From NCBI GenBank assembly GCA_002794465.1, contig MTSL01000117.1:3135-67134 (forward strand): DNA of 64,000 nucleotides, given 5' to 3'. Each line of letters begins with the position of its first letter. The first letter of the stretch is position 1. Of this stretch, positions 8,972-19,371 are shown piece after piece. The notes under the pieces are model-generated. The model had not been told where the DNA came from. It searched no databases and saw only the letters and a program-made list of their open reading frames with translations. The position numbers and the translations under genes were made by a program. The DNA comes from Paramicrosporidium saccamoebae (lineage: Eukaryota > Rozellomycota).

Positions 8972-11359
8972 TTACAGAGTGTCATCCAGGCTACCGTCGT
9001 CAATGTTTAAGAAGCCCTGAGATTGCTGTACATGTTTAAGAGCAACTTTGCTTCTCTCTGACTTATCGGAGCCATGATCGGATAGAAGCTTTTCCATGGA
9101 CAAGAGTAAACTCTCCACTTTAGTCAACTCGAATTTTCCGTTTGCGATGGGCAACAAAACGTCGTTAGAGATTTTCAGAGTTTCGGCACAATTCTTCAAG
9201 TAAGTTTTTACCGAATCCATGGAGGGCCCCATATCACGGCACGTGACATTCCAATCAAGCCGCAGGGAATGAGCCATGTTCCAAGATTGGCAATCTAGTA
9301 GAACCAACAGATATGGCGATCCTTGGTAAAAGGTCACCCGAATAAAGAATCCAAGGATTGAAAATAGTTCATCATTTTGGTCAAACTCGTCAACAATCGT
9401 TCCAATCCCGATAATTTGCACGATACCACCGGGCGATGGGAGAGAATCTTTTAAAAAGTCGAGGACCGTCTCTCTCGACCTGCCAACCAGATCCAGCACA
9501 GTGATGGTCACGGTCCGGATGGACGTCAAACTCCTTGACAAGGTTGGCGGCATTCTTGTCAAATAACTGACAGGGATATTTACATTGCTAGAGAATGCAA
9601 ACTGAAGTATGGGCTCTATGAAACAGGGAATGTCTCGTTCTAAACATTGCAACGATATACTGGACAACGTACCTAGCCAAGAGCAGGAGGTGGCACTCCT
9701 ATAGACGGTCGAAGAAGTAACTGTCAGGACAAGCAAGTCGATGCACTCTTGGAATAGGCTCTGTAGGGGACCAGTGAATGGCTTTGACTGAATAGTCTTT
9801 CGTTTCGTGCTCGGCACAATCTCTACACTTTGAACAAGGATTATTGGATGCTACCTCTAAAGGCCAGTTGGAAATCGTCGTCGGTAATTTGCAGCAACTC
9901 TACACTTTTCGTCAATTCCGAGATATCCGGAGGTGGCAGATGCAAGTCATAAGCGCGTGGACATGACCGGCGAATGGCTCTTAGACTAGCCTCTACGCAC
10001 AGAGCTTTTAAATCGGCACCCGAAAAATCAACAGCCTCCTGTGCCAGCCTGTTGAGCAGCTCGTCACTGAGAGGAGGCGTCCAGGAAGACGTGTGGATTT
10101 TTAAAATGTCAAAACGAGCCTCTTTAGTTGGAAGCCTGAAGGAAAATTCACGATCAAATCTACCTGGCCTCCGCAATGCAGCGTCGATAGAGTTGATCCG
10201 ATTGGTAGCACCAATGACGACGACATTCCCCCGATCGTCAAGCCCATCCATCAGTGCCAGCAGAGTGGCCACTAGCGAAATATGACTTTGCTCCTGCTTT
10301 CCTGTTCGCTCTGGCGCCAGACCATCAATCTCATCAAAAAATATAATGGAAGGCTGCTGTTCACGAGCCTTTTTGAAAAGAAGCCGCAAATTCTTCTCTG
10401 CCTCCCCAATCCACTTGCTTAGGCAATCAGATCCGTTCGTCATGAAGAATGAAACCTTGCGGTCACTGCCGGGAATTGAACAATTCTCAGCCAAAAGTCT
10501 AGCCAACAGTGTTTTACCCGTCCCAGGCGGTCCATGAAAGAGAACTCCCCGAGGAGGCGAAATGCCAAGATTTGCAAAAACTATGGGATACAAAAGGGGA
10601 AATACAATCATCTCTTTTAGCTTTCTAATGTCTAGACATGTTACAAAGACTCTAGCAAGACTTACACTCATCTAACCCTGCGATCCTATCCACTAGGGGT
10701 TTGGGAGGAACTACGGCGGTTGTTTCACTCTCCTTGGGAGCCAGTCTCGACTTGTTGCCATTAACCTCTCTGCCCGAATCGCCTCTGAGAGTACTCCTCC
10801 TTGGCTGACTATCATCAACCTCGCCGTCGGAATCGTCTCGGAGAATGCTCCTCCTTGTTTTGCCTCTCCTAATCTCCTCGTGATCGTCACTAAACTCGGC
10901 ACTGAACATGTCCCTGAGATTGTATGACGCATCTCGATGCACGAGTCGAGGAGATTTCCTGGTACCACGACGATCATCACGCTGTTGAGGAATGATAAAG
11001 GTCCCATCTTCTTCCATATTTACGCGGCCCACATATTGCGCCTTTACACGACGACTGCGACGTGGATGATCATCTCGGGAGCGTACATGTATTCGCATGA
11101 GGGGGTCATCCAACGAGTCAGCCTCAGAGACAGTCTTTGTTGGACTGGTGCTCCGCTTTCTACAAAGTTCGTAACGTCGAGGAGGTCTGTCATGGTCGCG
11201 CTCCGAACCTATCGCTTAGTGGTCAAATGGACACGTACGGACAAACTCAAAGAATTCGGAATTGTGATTATCAAGGTCTGCATTTTTATCGGAAAAGGCC
11301 TCGCTGAGGATACTATCTGCATCGCTATGGTCTCCGTCCTTCATCACAACCACTATCAT
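8972..11359 (-). CDS. Yta7/ATAD2-like AAA ATPase without bromodomain
   Basis: Four exons: complement(11239..11359), (10666..11208), (9855..10631) and (8972..9822), with introns of 30, 34 and 32 nt; 763 residues. The first 220 residues are acidic/basic and disordered. A full AAA domain follows: GLDEYIRKLKEMI (the ATAD2 linker), Walker A GPPGTGKT, Walker B IIFFDEIDGLAP, sensor GATNRI and arginine finger RRPGRFDREF. A second AAA-like region (exon 4, about 480-763) lacks a recognisable Walker A or B and is probably degenerate, as in Yta7/ATAD2. These proteins remodel histone H3-H4 on chromatin. No bromodomain is visible, and the protein is much shorter than Yta7. The start is the first ATG after an in-frame stop; MKDGDHSD, five codons on, is an alternative. 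Confidence 0.85.
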
Positions 11360-11559
11360 TGACAATCAGACATGGGAGATCATACAGTAGCGTGAACGGC
11401 CAGAGCGGTAATTAGATGACCTTTGTGGAACATCTCTGGTCTACGAGGAATAAGACAATCACAAGAACAAACCGATGGGCGATACGGACTAGACCGGAGC
11501 ATGACAAAGCGCGCCCGTGACAAAGAACAATGGTATTTTTTTATTTTAGGCTCGTTGAA

Positions 11560-12300
11560 CTATGCGTTTCGGATAGTCTTTACCAGCCTAAAGAGATGAT
11601 GACATATATTGACTCTGACGTACCAACCAAAGCCATCCTCAAGGCCGGTTCCTTCTGTGGCAGTTGTGCATTGTATGTGCCACGGCCGCTCCTTGATCGA
11701 AACTAGATCCAGTGATTCCGACAATTCGGCCATCTGCATTGCTCCCGGCAAGTCCTAGACGATTAGATGCGTTGGAGGATGGACTTGTTTGTTGGCGAGT
11801 ACCAGTAATGGGGCATTTCGTAATTCATCCTCCTGCAGCATGGAGGATAGCTCGGATCGTGCAGATACTGTCCTATCTACATCGGCACTGTCCACAACAA
11901 AAACAATTCCGTCAGTGTTTGCATAGTAGCAACGCCAGTATGGCCTGGGTAGCATTCAGTATCCACTATCCAAAACAGTACCTGATGCTGGACTGGCCCC
12001 CTAAATCCCAGACTTGGAATTTAATGTTCTTGATGACCACGCTCTCAACGTTGAATCCAATCGCTTAATAATCAAGGAGACGTTGTGGAGAGATTACTTG
12101 GAATGGTCGCATTTGTCTCGCCAGTCTATGATGAGAAACGCACAAACGTTTACCTGAAGGCGGTACAGAATTGTTGTTTTCCCGGCACCGTCAAGTCCGA
12201 TGATAAGAATCCGATATTCCCGCTTGCCCCATAGTCTCGAAAATACCGATAATATACCACCTACATTTCAAGATGAGCATTTACTGGTTGGTATACCCAT
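11560..12300 (-). CDS. ARL1: ARL1, Golgi ADP-ribosylation factor-like GTPase
   Basis: Seven exons, all complement: 12297-12300, 12154-12260, 12098-12125, 11982-12063, 11785-11944, 11624-11754 and 11560-11587. The introns are 28-37 nt. The sum is 540 nt, giving 179 residues, the usual ARF size. The start [20 protein letters not shown] has the myristoylation Gly2. GTP-binding motifs are intact: [25 protein letters not shown] and the TATEGTG loop. The [13 protein letters not shown] segment is typical of ARL1. It recruits GRIP-domain golgins and other effectors to the trans-Golgi. With six introns it is the most intron-rich gene here, and its first exon is only 4 nt. Confidence 0.95.
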
Positions 12301-12705
12301 TGCAAGTCTTGGGTCCGCGGGTCCAAATGCGTCTATCAATTCCCAAAATAGCTAAATAGCGAAATATATTTTCCTTTTATGCATTCCCCTAGTTTGCCAA
12401 CAGCAACTATGAGTAGCTACTGCGACAGCTCCTTTATCAGAATAAATGACACAGATGTGTGTGTATTGCGTCCGTGACACCTGTGAACTAGTAGACTGGA
12501 TGGCTGGATCTTTGCCGCGAATCAACTGCTTAGGACAAGAAAACTCACAAATACCCAACGTGATGGAATTGTATTAAAGGGACTATCAGAGGACCCGGTA
12601 ATGAGGAAGCTTTCTGCTTGAACAAATAGCAGTGACAAAGTACGTGGTAACCCCTACTCTACTACGCAACCCTTGGACTCCGGTGGCCGGGGTGTGTTAA
12701 AGTCC
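12301..12705. other. Divergent promoter region, no gene seen
   Basis: 405 bp between the starts of ARL1 (minus) and the WD40 gene (plus). There is no ATG-initiated frame worth calling and no repeats. Confidence 0.4.
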
Positions 12706-14109
12706 ATGGCCGGTAAGAAGAACAAGCCCAAGAAGACAGAGGACTCGCTGCTTACTCCACCGGGCAGCGCCGTCAAGACGCCGGCTACAGAGACAGACGC
12801 CGATACTGGCGCTATGCAAGTAGACGACGAAGAGCTCAAGGTGTACTTGCCTGGAATGTCGCTTGCCGAGGGCGAAGTGCTTGAAGTCGATCCCTCTGCA
12901 TATGTGATGCTGCATGAACTGAATGCTGAGTGGCCCTGTCTTAGTTTCGACATTGTGCGGGATGGTGGAGCTGAGGAACGGACGGCATTCCCGATGGAGG
13001 GATGTCTAGTGACGGGAACACAGGCAGATAGGAGGAACAAAAATCAGCTAATGATGTTAAGGTATACAAATCTCCACAAGACGCAAGTAAAAGATGAGAC
13101 CGAGGAGGATAATGAAATGGACAGTGAGGAGAGCGAAGAAGAAGAGGAAGAGGAGGAGGGATCGACCAAAAAGGACCCTCGGCATTACTGTATTGCCATT
13201 CCCCATGATGGAGGTGTTAATAGGGTGCGTTCCAAAAATGTCGTGTCAGCTGATGGAGGGCTGCAGAACGTTCTTGCGGCCTCGTGGTCCGATACTGGTC
13301 GTGTCCACATTTGGGATTTGCAGTCTGCGTACAATGAACTCTATGCTATCAGCCCCGATACGCCCTCCACCATGCTGAAGAGGACAGTGAACCCAGCGTT
13401 TTCAGTGACGAAACACAAGACCGAAGGCTTTGCCCTCAGCTGGGGCCCCTTAGTGTCGGGTCGATTGGTTTCTGGGGATTGTAATGGACAGATATGTCTC
13501 ACAGAGGCCTCCTTGGACCGGATTGAGACTGTTGGGGAAACATTCCGTGGACATTCTGGCTCGGTCGAGGACCTTCAATGGTCGCCATCTGAGGCCACAG
13601 TGTTTGCCTCTTCGTCTGTGGATCGGACTGTGCGTATTTGGGACATTCGTCTTCCCCGCCATCAATCGGCATTGTCTGCCACTGTGCACGACTCGGATGT
13701 GAACGTCTTATCATGGAATCGACATGCAACCCATATGATTGCCACGGGCGCCGATGATGGCTCCTTTGCCACTTGGGATCTCCGTCGCTGGGCGCCCAAT
13801 TCGGAAGGAGGCGACGCACTGTCGCGATTTACATGGCATCGCGATGCTGTCACGTCGATTGAATGGAGTCCACATGACGTGTCCGTATTGGCGGTGGCGG
13901 GTGCGGATGATCAGCTAACCATTTGGGATTTCGAGGTGGAAGAGTCTTCCAATGAAGTCCTTGATGGAAGAACGGTTCCTTCCCAGCTGCTATTTATCCA
14001 CCAAGGACAAAAGGAGATTAAGGAACTGCATTGGCATCCCCAACTCTCGGGAGTTTTGGTGTCTACAGCCCTCTCGGGATTTAATATTTTCAAGACAATC
14101 TCAGTTTAG
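12706..14109 (+). CDS. GRWD1/Rrb1-type WD40 ribosome-assembly chaperone
   Basis: 467 residues, single exon. The ATG at 12706 (MAGKKNKPKKTED) was chosen because upstream in-frame codons lack ATG. A basic/acidic N-tail leads into VYLPGMSLAEGEVLEVDPSA, the family's CAF1C/H4-binding type motif, followed by an acidic run of Glu (about 145-160) and seven WD40-type blades (WDLQSAY, VRIWDIR, FATWDLRRW, LTIWDFEVEE). The yeast homologue Rrb1 chaperones ribosomal protein L3 (uL3) to the nucleolus; human GRWD1 also binds histones. Length and domain order are as expected. AATAAA lies at 14113. Confidence 0.92.
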   Translation: MAGKKNKPKKTEDSLLTPPGSAVKTPATETDADTGAMQVDDEELKVYLPGMSLAEGEVLEVDPSAYVMLHELNAEWPCLSFDIVRDGGAEERTAFPMEGCLVTGTQADRRNKNQLMMLRYTNLHKTQVKDETEEDNEMDSEESEEEEEEEEGSTKKDPRHYCIAIPHDGGVNRVRSKNVVSADGGLQNVLAASWSDTGRVHIWDLQSAYNELYAISPDTPSTMLKRTVNPAFSVTKHKTEGFALSWGPLVSGRLVSGDCNGQICLTEASLDRIETVGETFRGHSGSVEDLQWSPSEATVFASSSVDRTVRIWDIRLPRHQSALSATVHDSDVNVLSWNRHATHMIATGADDGSFATWDLRRWAPNSEGGDALSRFTWHRDAVTSIEWSPHDVSVLAVAGADDQLTIWDFEVEESSNEVLDGRTVPSQLLFIHQGQKEIKELHWHPQLSGVLVSTALSGFNIFKTISV

Positions 14110-14112
14110 ATT

Positions 14113-14118
14113 AATAAA
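14113..14118 (+). terminator. Probable poly(A) signal of the GRWD1 gene
   Basis: AATAAA four bases after the stop codon at 14107-14109. The position is very close to the stop, as for several genes in this compact genome. Confidence 0.5.
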
Positions 14119-14248
14119 GGCATGCTGATCAGGTCTTTCTATTAAACGAAAGGACATGGAGTATATTGTACAAGTCCAACTTTGTCGCACAAGCTATGTC
14201 ATGCGAGCTAGGTTGTATAACTATGCTGCCCAAGTCTCATCCTGCCGC

Positions 14249-16021
14249 TCAACTCTGTCTTCTCTGCAGATTGTTAACCAACACTATCCGTTTGCCCTTT
14301 TTGCCCGTCGGATCACTTTCTCGATTGACATCTCCCTCTCCGAAAGAAAAGTTTACCTGGGGAGGCGATGAGTCACTGGTGACTATGATAAAGCCATCGG
14401 GGCTGGTTGCTGCGATGCTGGCAAAAGAACTGGCAAGCCCGGAAGTGACAGATTTTGCGGGTTCAGTGATTGGAATGGCTGATGATGGCTCCTCTTCCTC
14501 TGCCGCCCGGGGAAGCGGGAAATTTTCATAATTCATTGCAAATGCTCCAAAGATGCCCGTAGCCACGCCAGGAAGAGAAGAGGGCGACGCTCTGCCAGAG
14601 TCCACAGAGGTGCGCAAATCATACAATTGCTGTTCCTTCCTCAATGCAGCTGCTGAAATCTTGGCCTCCTTTGCAGCCTTACTCTTGCGAGTATTCTCCT
14701 TGGCCTTGAGCTCTGATGCAAACTCTGCCAGCACAGAGGCACTGACAATTGAGGAAAGATCCACTTCACACAGTCCAAACTGGCATCCAGTGGGAACATG
14801 CTGAAGATACCGATGTCTTTTCCGAATTTCTTCATTCATCACAGACATTTCAATTTCTAGCACGGGGGGACATAGAAAAGCCGGCATTTCCGAATATGTC
14901 CCAAATTCCCTGCGAAGAATTCTGATGCTCAACGGATTCAGAAAGAATGGCTGTCCATCCATAGATTGGTGAAAGAATATTGATGCTCCCTCAGACAAAA
15001 CATCACTCTCGCCTTCACTCTTACGCTCGCTCTTGTACTCACACTTCTGCTCGCTCTTGTACTCACTCTTCTGCTCACTCTTGCATTCACTTTTGCACTC
15101 ACTATTACCCTCACTTGCAGACAGCCTTGGAGAGGCCCCTTCTGAAGCCAGGGAAGCCCTTCGATCCTCAACCATTGTCAAGGCCAATTCAGTGTAGACA
15201 CGATCAGGGTCATTCTCAGCCATCCCATTTAGACGTTCAAAGAGAGTCTCTATTTCTCTGGAAATGATATTTTGCTCCACAAAATCGCGAGGGACAAAGG
15301 TAATTTTTTCAAATGGACTAAGATCTGAGAGTGATTCGGGAGTCATCGTCTGGTTCATCTGCTCTACAGGCCGGACCCGACATGTTCCGGTTGTGCCTCT
15401 TATCAAAACCATTGGAATGCCAACGGCCGTAATTTCAGTGCTGTTAGTTGTAAAGTCGGTAACCTGACTGAAATAGACGCTCTTTAATTGTCTCACACTG
15501 ACACTTTCAAAGCAGATCGGACATTTGCGCCAGTTTCCCGACCCAGCCATACTGGTGGCTGCTGCATATCTGAGAATGCAAGGCCAGCAGAAAAAATGGC
15601 CGCATTTTGTCAACTGTGGTGCAAGCGGAGTGTCGAGACAGATGGGACAGGTAACATCCTGCTGAGCTGGGACAACAACCATTTCAATATCATTCCACTC
15701 CAACTGCGCATCTGGATTTACTCCAAATTCGTGACGGTCAAGCACGACTTCCTCGCGGGCCACAAACTGGAAATTTGCATGGATAAAACGCTCCTTCGTA
15801 AACGAAGCACCAGGCCGGGCAGTACGACCTCTCCTAGTCGGACCTGACGAGGAGCCAAACATGCTGCCTGGCGAGCTCGTCACTTCAAAGCTAAGCAAAT
15901 GGTTTCCAGAAATATAAGTGCGGCGACCAGTCGCAGCGGGCTTGCTAACGGGAATGGGCTCACTGGGCGGTCCCGGCGGCGGGGTTTCCTTTTTGACAGA
16001 CTTACGACCCTCCCGTTCCAT
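14249..16021 (-). CDS. RNF10/Mag2-type RING finger protein
   Basis: 590 residues, single exon, starting at the first in-frame ATG (16021). After a Pro/Ser-rich tail come RFIHANFQFVAREE, the RNF10 family's conserved block, and a C3HC4 RING: CPICLDTPLAPQLTKCGHFF ... CWPC ... CPIC, followed by LKSV. RNF10 and yeast Mag2 are E3 ubiquitin ligases acting on stalled 40S subunits (uS3/uS5 ubiquitination). A downstream block (FFHQSMDGQPFFLNPLSIRI) is also typical. Between them lies a low-complexity run of Lys-Ser-Glu/Cys units (about residues 305-340), encoded by tandem 12/24-nt repeats at 14998-15115. The C-terminus is basic and Ser-rich. Confidence 0.9.
   Translation of the reverse strand: MEREGRKSVKKETPPPGPPSEPIPVSKPAATGRRTYISGNHLLSFEVTSSPGSMFGSSSGPTRRGRTARPGASFTKERFIHANFQFVAREEVVLDRHEFGVNPDAQLEWNDIEMVVVPAQQDVTCPICLDTPLAPQLTKCGHFFCWPCILRYAAATSMAGSGNWRKCPICFESVSVRQLKSVYFSQVTDFTTNSTEITAVGIPMVLIRGTTGTCRVRPVEQMNQTMTPESLSDLSPFEKITFVPRDFVEQNIISREIETLFERLNGMAENDPDRVYTELALTMVEDRRASLASEGASPRLSASEGNSECKSECKSEQKSEYKSEQKCEYKSERKSEGESDVLSEGASIFFHQSMDGQPFFLNPLSIRILRREFGTYSEMPAFLCPPVLEIEMSVMNEEIRKRHRYLQHVPTGCQFGLCEVDLSSIVSASVLAEFASELKAKENTRKSKAAKEAKISAAALRKEQQLYDLRTSVDSGRASPSSLPGVATGIFGAFAMNYENFPLPRAAEEEEPSSAIPITEPAKSVTSGLASSFASIAATSPDGFIIVTSDSSPPQVNFSFGEGDVNRESDPTGKKGKRIVLVNNLQRRQS
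14998..15115. repeat. In-gene 12/24-nt tandem repeat encoding KSE-type units
   Basis: Within the RNF10 gene. Tandem units such as GCTCGCTCTTGTACTCAC (plus strand) encode repeats of the type EYKSEQKSECKSE on the minus strand. The reading frame is kept and copy number probably varies. Confidence 0.8.
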
Positions 16022-16206
16022 CAAGATAGAGACTGGCCACGTCGAGGACGCAGACCGGAGCGCCCAGGACGGACCAATCAAATTGCTTTAATCGGTCTCC
16101 CCAGAATGTAAACATTGATGACTAATGTCTTGATCCTCCCCCACACGGTTATATATGATAAATTTATTCCATTGCATGCTAGATGACTATTAGTGCTTTT
16201 AAAGAG

Positions 16207-17241
16207 TTAGAGAAGCACAGGAACTAGAGCAATAGTAAGACTGACCGCAAAGAGACCGAGGGAAGCGCCCAGTGTGTTGGAACCATTTTCGCTGAATCCC
16301 GTAATATCTGCACACTTGGCCTCCAGGGCCTTGGCCTGTTTATCATCCAAATCACTCTTGACTACAGATAAAGCCATACAGGCATGGTTTCGTTTAAACT
16401 GGCGACGATTAAGAATTTCCTGATTGCGAAGAGAAGGGTCTTTGGCCGCAAGCTTTGCTGCAGAGCTGGCGGGAAGACCAAAACTGGCAACTTGGAGGGG
16501 AGTCATGGCGTTCCAGCAATCCTTGGAGAGCTTGGAAGCTTGATCGCGATGGAGCATGGTGAGCGCGGCAGGTGCAACAGCGCACCATTGCTTAGCAGTG
16601 AAACCGGCAAAGCTATCACTGGGAATCATGGAGAGTTGGAGGGCGGAAATCTTGGAGAAGGCATCGTCATTGAGGGAGGAGATGAGGGTCTCGCCGAAGC
16701 GGCGGAGTGCCACAGGATTTAGCGCTGCAACATTGTCTGCCGTCAAGAAGGCTGAAATTACTTTGGCGTCAGAGGTTTCAAAGATGGCCTCAAGAAGTAT
16801 TGGCTCACGGATAGCATATCCAGTAAAGCCAGCCGGCAAGTCGTCTAAATTCAGTTTGGCCAGGATCTCTGTTAATTGTTGTGGGGTCAGAGAGATGTCA
16901 GACACTTTGGATTTGGCAATCTGCTCAGCAGTCTTTCCGTCAAATTTTGCCCATTCGGAGGTATTAATGTTTGACAAACAGTCAGCACAGAGATCAGTCA
17001 CATCAAATTTCTTCAGACACTCGGCAGTGAGACCCGCGCAGGCCTTTGCGTCTTTTAATGCATTGAGCTCTTTGACGGTGAGCTTTTCACAGTCGGCTTT
17101 GCGTAGCTGCTTAGCAGAGGCGTCGGGGCTGAGTACTGATGTCTCAGCAGTCTTGGCCTTGGTGGCAGCATCCTTATTTTCATCGTTTCCAGCCGCAACA
17201 ACGGCAAGCAGGCAGAGTCCAATGATATTCTTAATAAGCAT
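16207..17241 (-). CDS. Secreted leucine-rich repeat-type protein, predicted GPI anchor (family member 1)
   Basis: 344 residues, starting at the ATG at 17241. The signal peptide is clear (MLIKNIIGLCLLAVVAAG). The mature part is built of loose 22-26-residue units with Leu/Ala periodicity and scattered Cys (LTPQQLTEILAKL, FLTADNVAALNPVALRRF). The end has a small-residue/hydrophobic tail (NGSNTLGASL, then about 17 hydrophobic residues) like a GPI-attachment signal. I do not recognise a named family. Its pre-anchor segment (HACMALSVVKSDLDDKQAKA ... AKC) aligns with that of the neighbour at 18180, so the two are paralogues. A cell-surface or wall role is inferred from architecture only. Confidence 0.75.
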   Translation of the reverse strand: MLIKNIIGLCLLAVVAAGNDENKDAATKAKTAETSVLSPDASAKQLRKADCEKLTVKELNALKDAKACAGLTAECLKKFDVTDLCADCLSNINTSEWAKFDGKTAEQIAKSKVSDISLTPQQLTEILAKLNLDDLPAGFTGYAIREPILLEAIFETSDAKVISAFLTADNVAALNPVALRRFGETLISSLNDDAFSKISALQLSMIPSDSFAGFTAKQWCAVAPAALTMLHRDQASKLSKDCWNAMTPLQVASFGLPASSAAKLAAKDPSLRNQEILNRRQFKRNHACMALSVVKSDLDDKQAKALEAKCADITGFSENGSNTLGASLGLFAVSLTIALVPVLL

Positions 17242-17439
17242 TATGGAACACTGGTGAAGCAGCGAACACTGGCTGTACTTATAGCCTGTGGAGGCAAACA
17301 ATAATCGAAGTAATATTCTAGATTTGGCATATGCAATTACAGCCACGTCCCTTATGAGACATTATTCTGTTTGTAGGATATTGTCCAATCTCCCCTCAAA
17401 TGGACGGAGGATAAAGGGTCATTTACAATCTTGTGTGCA

Positions 17440-17676
17440 CTGTGAGGTGGTACAATTACATGCAGTATATTATGCCAATAAAGGGTGCGTTACTTGTAAT
17501 TTTGCGTGCACTATAGGATGGTATGTTTACAGACTAGGTTGCCAACAAAAGGGGCATTATTTGTAATTTTAAACTAGATTTACAAACAGTGTATTATGCC
17601 AATATAGGGGTACTACTCGTAATGTTAAACTAGATTTACGTGCAGTATATTATGCCAATAAAAAGGGCATCACTTT
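17440..17676. repeat. AT-rich minisatellite, about 4 units of 55-70 nt
   Basis: Diverged tandem units share TTATGCCAATAAAGGG, TTGTAATTTTAAACTAGATT and a GCAGTATA link. A further unit occurs at about 18120-18185, on the far side of the inverted-repeat element at 17677. The element therefore appears inserted in the array. The last unit touches the 3' end of the gene at 18180. Confidence 0.75.
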
Positions 17677-18042
17677 GTCGCGTAGTGGGGATGATACCAC
17701 GGACTTTGTCAGGCGGGAAGGGAGGTTTGTTTACTGCTGATCCTATAATAGTATGGATACACATCTCCTTGTCCTTAAATATCCAGCTAATCGACACTAT
17801 CGCATAAATATATCCTCATGTGACGTAGAAGACTGATTAACATGTCTTTTGGAAATAGTTCCCTAGTTTGGAGAAGAGATAATCAGAACAATCGCTGAAG
17901 GATAATGAGATCTATGTCTTATCATTTGAGGATTATTACTATGCAGCTCGGGAGACTATAAAAGGGCTATTGGATTAAAAATGAGCGGGTTCTCCTCCCG
18001 CTTGACAAAGTCCGTAGTATTGTATTATCCCCACTACGCGAC
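17677..18042. mobile_element. MITE-like terminal-inverted-repeat element, copy 1
   Basis: 366 bp bounded by inverted repeats beginning GTCGCGTAGTGGGGAT and continuing, with small gaps, through CACGGACTTTGTCAGGCGGG, about 42 nt each side. There is no coding frame inside, so it would be non-autonomous. A second copy with the same ends is at 42079-42488. The interior 17819-17960 (GTGACGTAGAAGACTGATTA ...) also occurs inverted in copy 2. No clear target-site duplication was seen. It lies between two paralogous secreted-protein genes. Confidence 0.75.
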
Positions 18043-18179
18043 ACTCATATCTTCGAATACCCAACCAATCAATCCTCTACGTCACAACTTTACTTACAAA
18101 ACCTATATTTACGCACAATCGGTTGTGCCAATAAAGGGACATTGTTTCACAATTTTGAACTATATTTACATGCATTACA

Positions 18180-19142
18180 TTATGCCATAACAGCGACTAG
18201 GAGAAGGGCCGCCATCGCAACCATCGTACTGGTGTGTGGCAGAGTTACAGACGCTCCACTGCTGCTATCCCACAATGCCTTGCATCTAGAACTCAAGGCC
18301 TTTGCTGTAGATTTCGAAACGTGATTCTTCCATCTGACTGCTGAAGAACACTGATGTTCCTTGATGTAGTTCTCCCGATCAACTTTTTGTGCCTTCTTAT
18401 CTCCTTTGCTAGAGTCCACTTTGGGAGGCCTTGGTTCGGCTCCAAGGTGGTTGGCCTGCTCCACCGTCATGCCCTCCAAGGCATCGCCGAGGATGGCGTC
18501 CATCTGTGGCTTCTTGATTGAGGTAAAGACCTCGGGATTGATCTTTTTCATGAGTTTCTTGTCAACTCCGGACAAAAAGTCAGCTGTCAGGCGTTTGAAA
18601 CACTTTGGTTGGACATCTTTAAGGGCATCCGATCCCATCGATTCGGCCATGTCTTTATCCAGCTCACCACAGAAGGTGGGGTCTATTGTCTTAATGTTTT
18701 CCGCAGTGAACAGGCGGGCCATGAGCTTTCCAGGGATCTTGTGCTTTCTCAGACGCGTTATGGCGTTTGTATCAGCGACAATTAGATTCACAAAGTCCGT
18801 AGCCGGATTGTTCTTCCAGTCATTTTTATCAAGGAATGCCTTGAGGAACTCGGGGGTCCTTGGGAGAGTTGCTACATGATCTTTGTTGCTGGTGAGCTCC
18901 ACCATCTGCTTTGTTGGGAACTTGTCAAGGACTGATGAAGGGATCTTTTCGATGCATTTAGAACCGAGATTGGCGATGCCGTCTTTGATCGCTGCAATAC
19001 AGACCTCATCAAAGAGCGAAGATTTACACAACTTGGGCTCCTTGTTGAGCTGTTCAGCGGTGACCTCCTTGCAGTTATTCAACGCGGTTGACGCTTGCGC
19101 TTGGGCGATGATCGCAAAGGCGATGGTAAAGGACCTTATCAT
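18180..19142 (-). CDS. Secreted leucine-rich repeat-type protein, predicted GPI anchor (family member 2)
   Basis: 320 residues, ATG at 19142. Signal peptide MIRSFTIAFAIIAQAQAS. Several Cys-containing segments follow the pattern aliphatic-x-x-aliphatic (CIEKIPSSVLDKFP, CFKRLTADFLSGVDKKL, PEVFTSIKKPQMDAIL, MTVEQANHLGAE). A Lys-rich linker (about 245-262) precedes a conserved HQCSS...KALSSRC block shared with the protein at 16207. The end is a predicted GPI signal (SSSGASVTLPHTSTM, then a hydrophobic tail). Not recognised as a named family; probably a surface protein. Basic residues are more common than in its paralogues. It is about 0.9 kb from member 1 in the same orientation, as expected for tandem duplication followed by element insertion. 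Confidence 0.75.
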   Translation of the reverse strand: MIRSFTIAFAIIAQAQASTALNNCKEVTAEQLNKEPKLCKSSLFDEVCIAAIKDGIANLGSKCIEKIPSSVLDKFPTKQMVELTSNKDHVATLPRTPEFLKAFLDKNDWKNNPATDFVNLIVADTNAITRLRKHKIPGKLMARLFTAENIKTIDPTFCGELDKDMAESMGSDALKDVQPKCFKRLTADFLSGVDKKLMKKINPEVFTSIKKPQMDAILGDALEGMTVEQANHLGAEPRPPKVDSSKGDKKAQKVDRENYIKEHQCSSAVRWKNHVSKSTAKALSSRCKALWDSSSGASVTLPHTSTMVAMAALLLVAVMA

Positions 19143-19371
19143 TCTGCTTGCCCCCCAAAGTCGCCTGTGTCTATTTAATTTGGATCTTTGCCACGCACAG
19201 GCAATTGGTAGTTATTTGACTGGCCAATGAGACGTTGTTTGGGCTTTTTCCATTGGGTTGCACTTCTCGCTGATTGGGTTGCATCCCCTACCGATTGGAT
19301 TGTTGCAATTTCGACCAATAAATAGTGGTTTATTATTCTTGTTTGAGCCGACCAACCATACACTTGCATTA

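Noticed and set aside
12352-12558. Small minus-strand frame near the ARL1 promoter
   Set aside because: It has no ATG start and no recognisable sequence.
17677-18042. CRISPR array or bacterial insertion sequence
   Set aside because: There are no regular short repeats with unique spacers and no transposase; the terminal repeats fit a MITE-like eukaryotic element.
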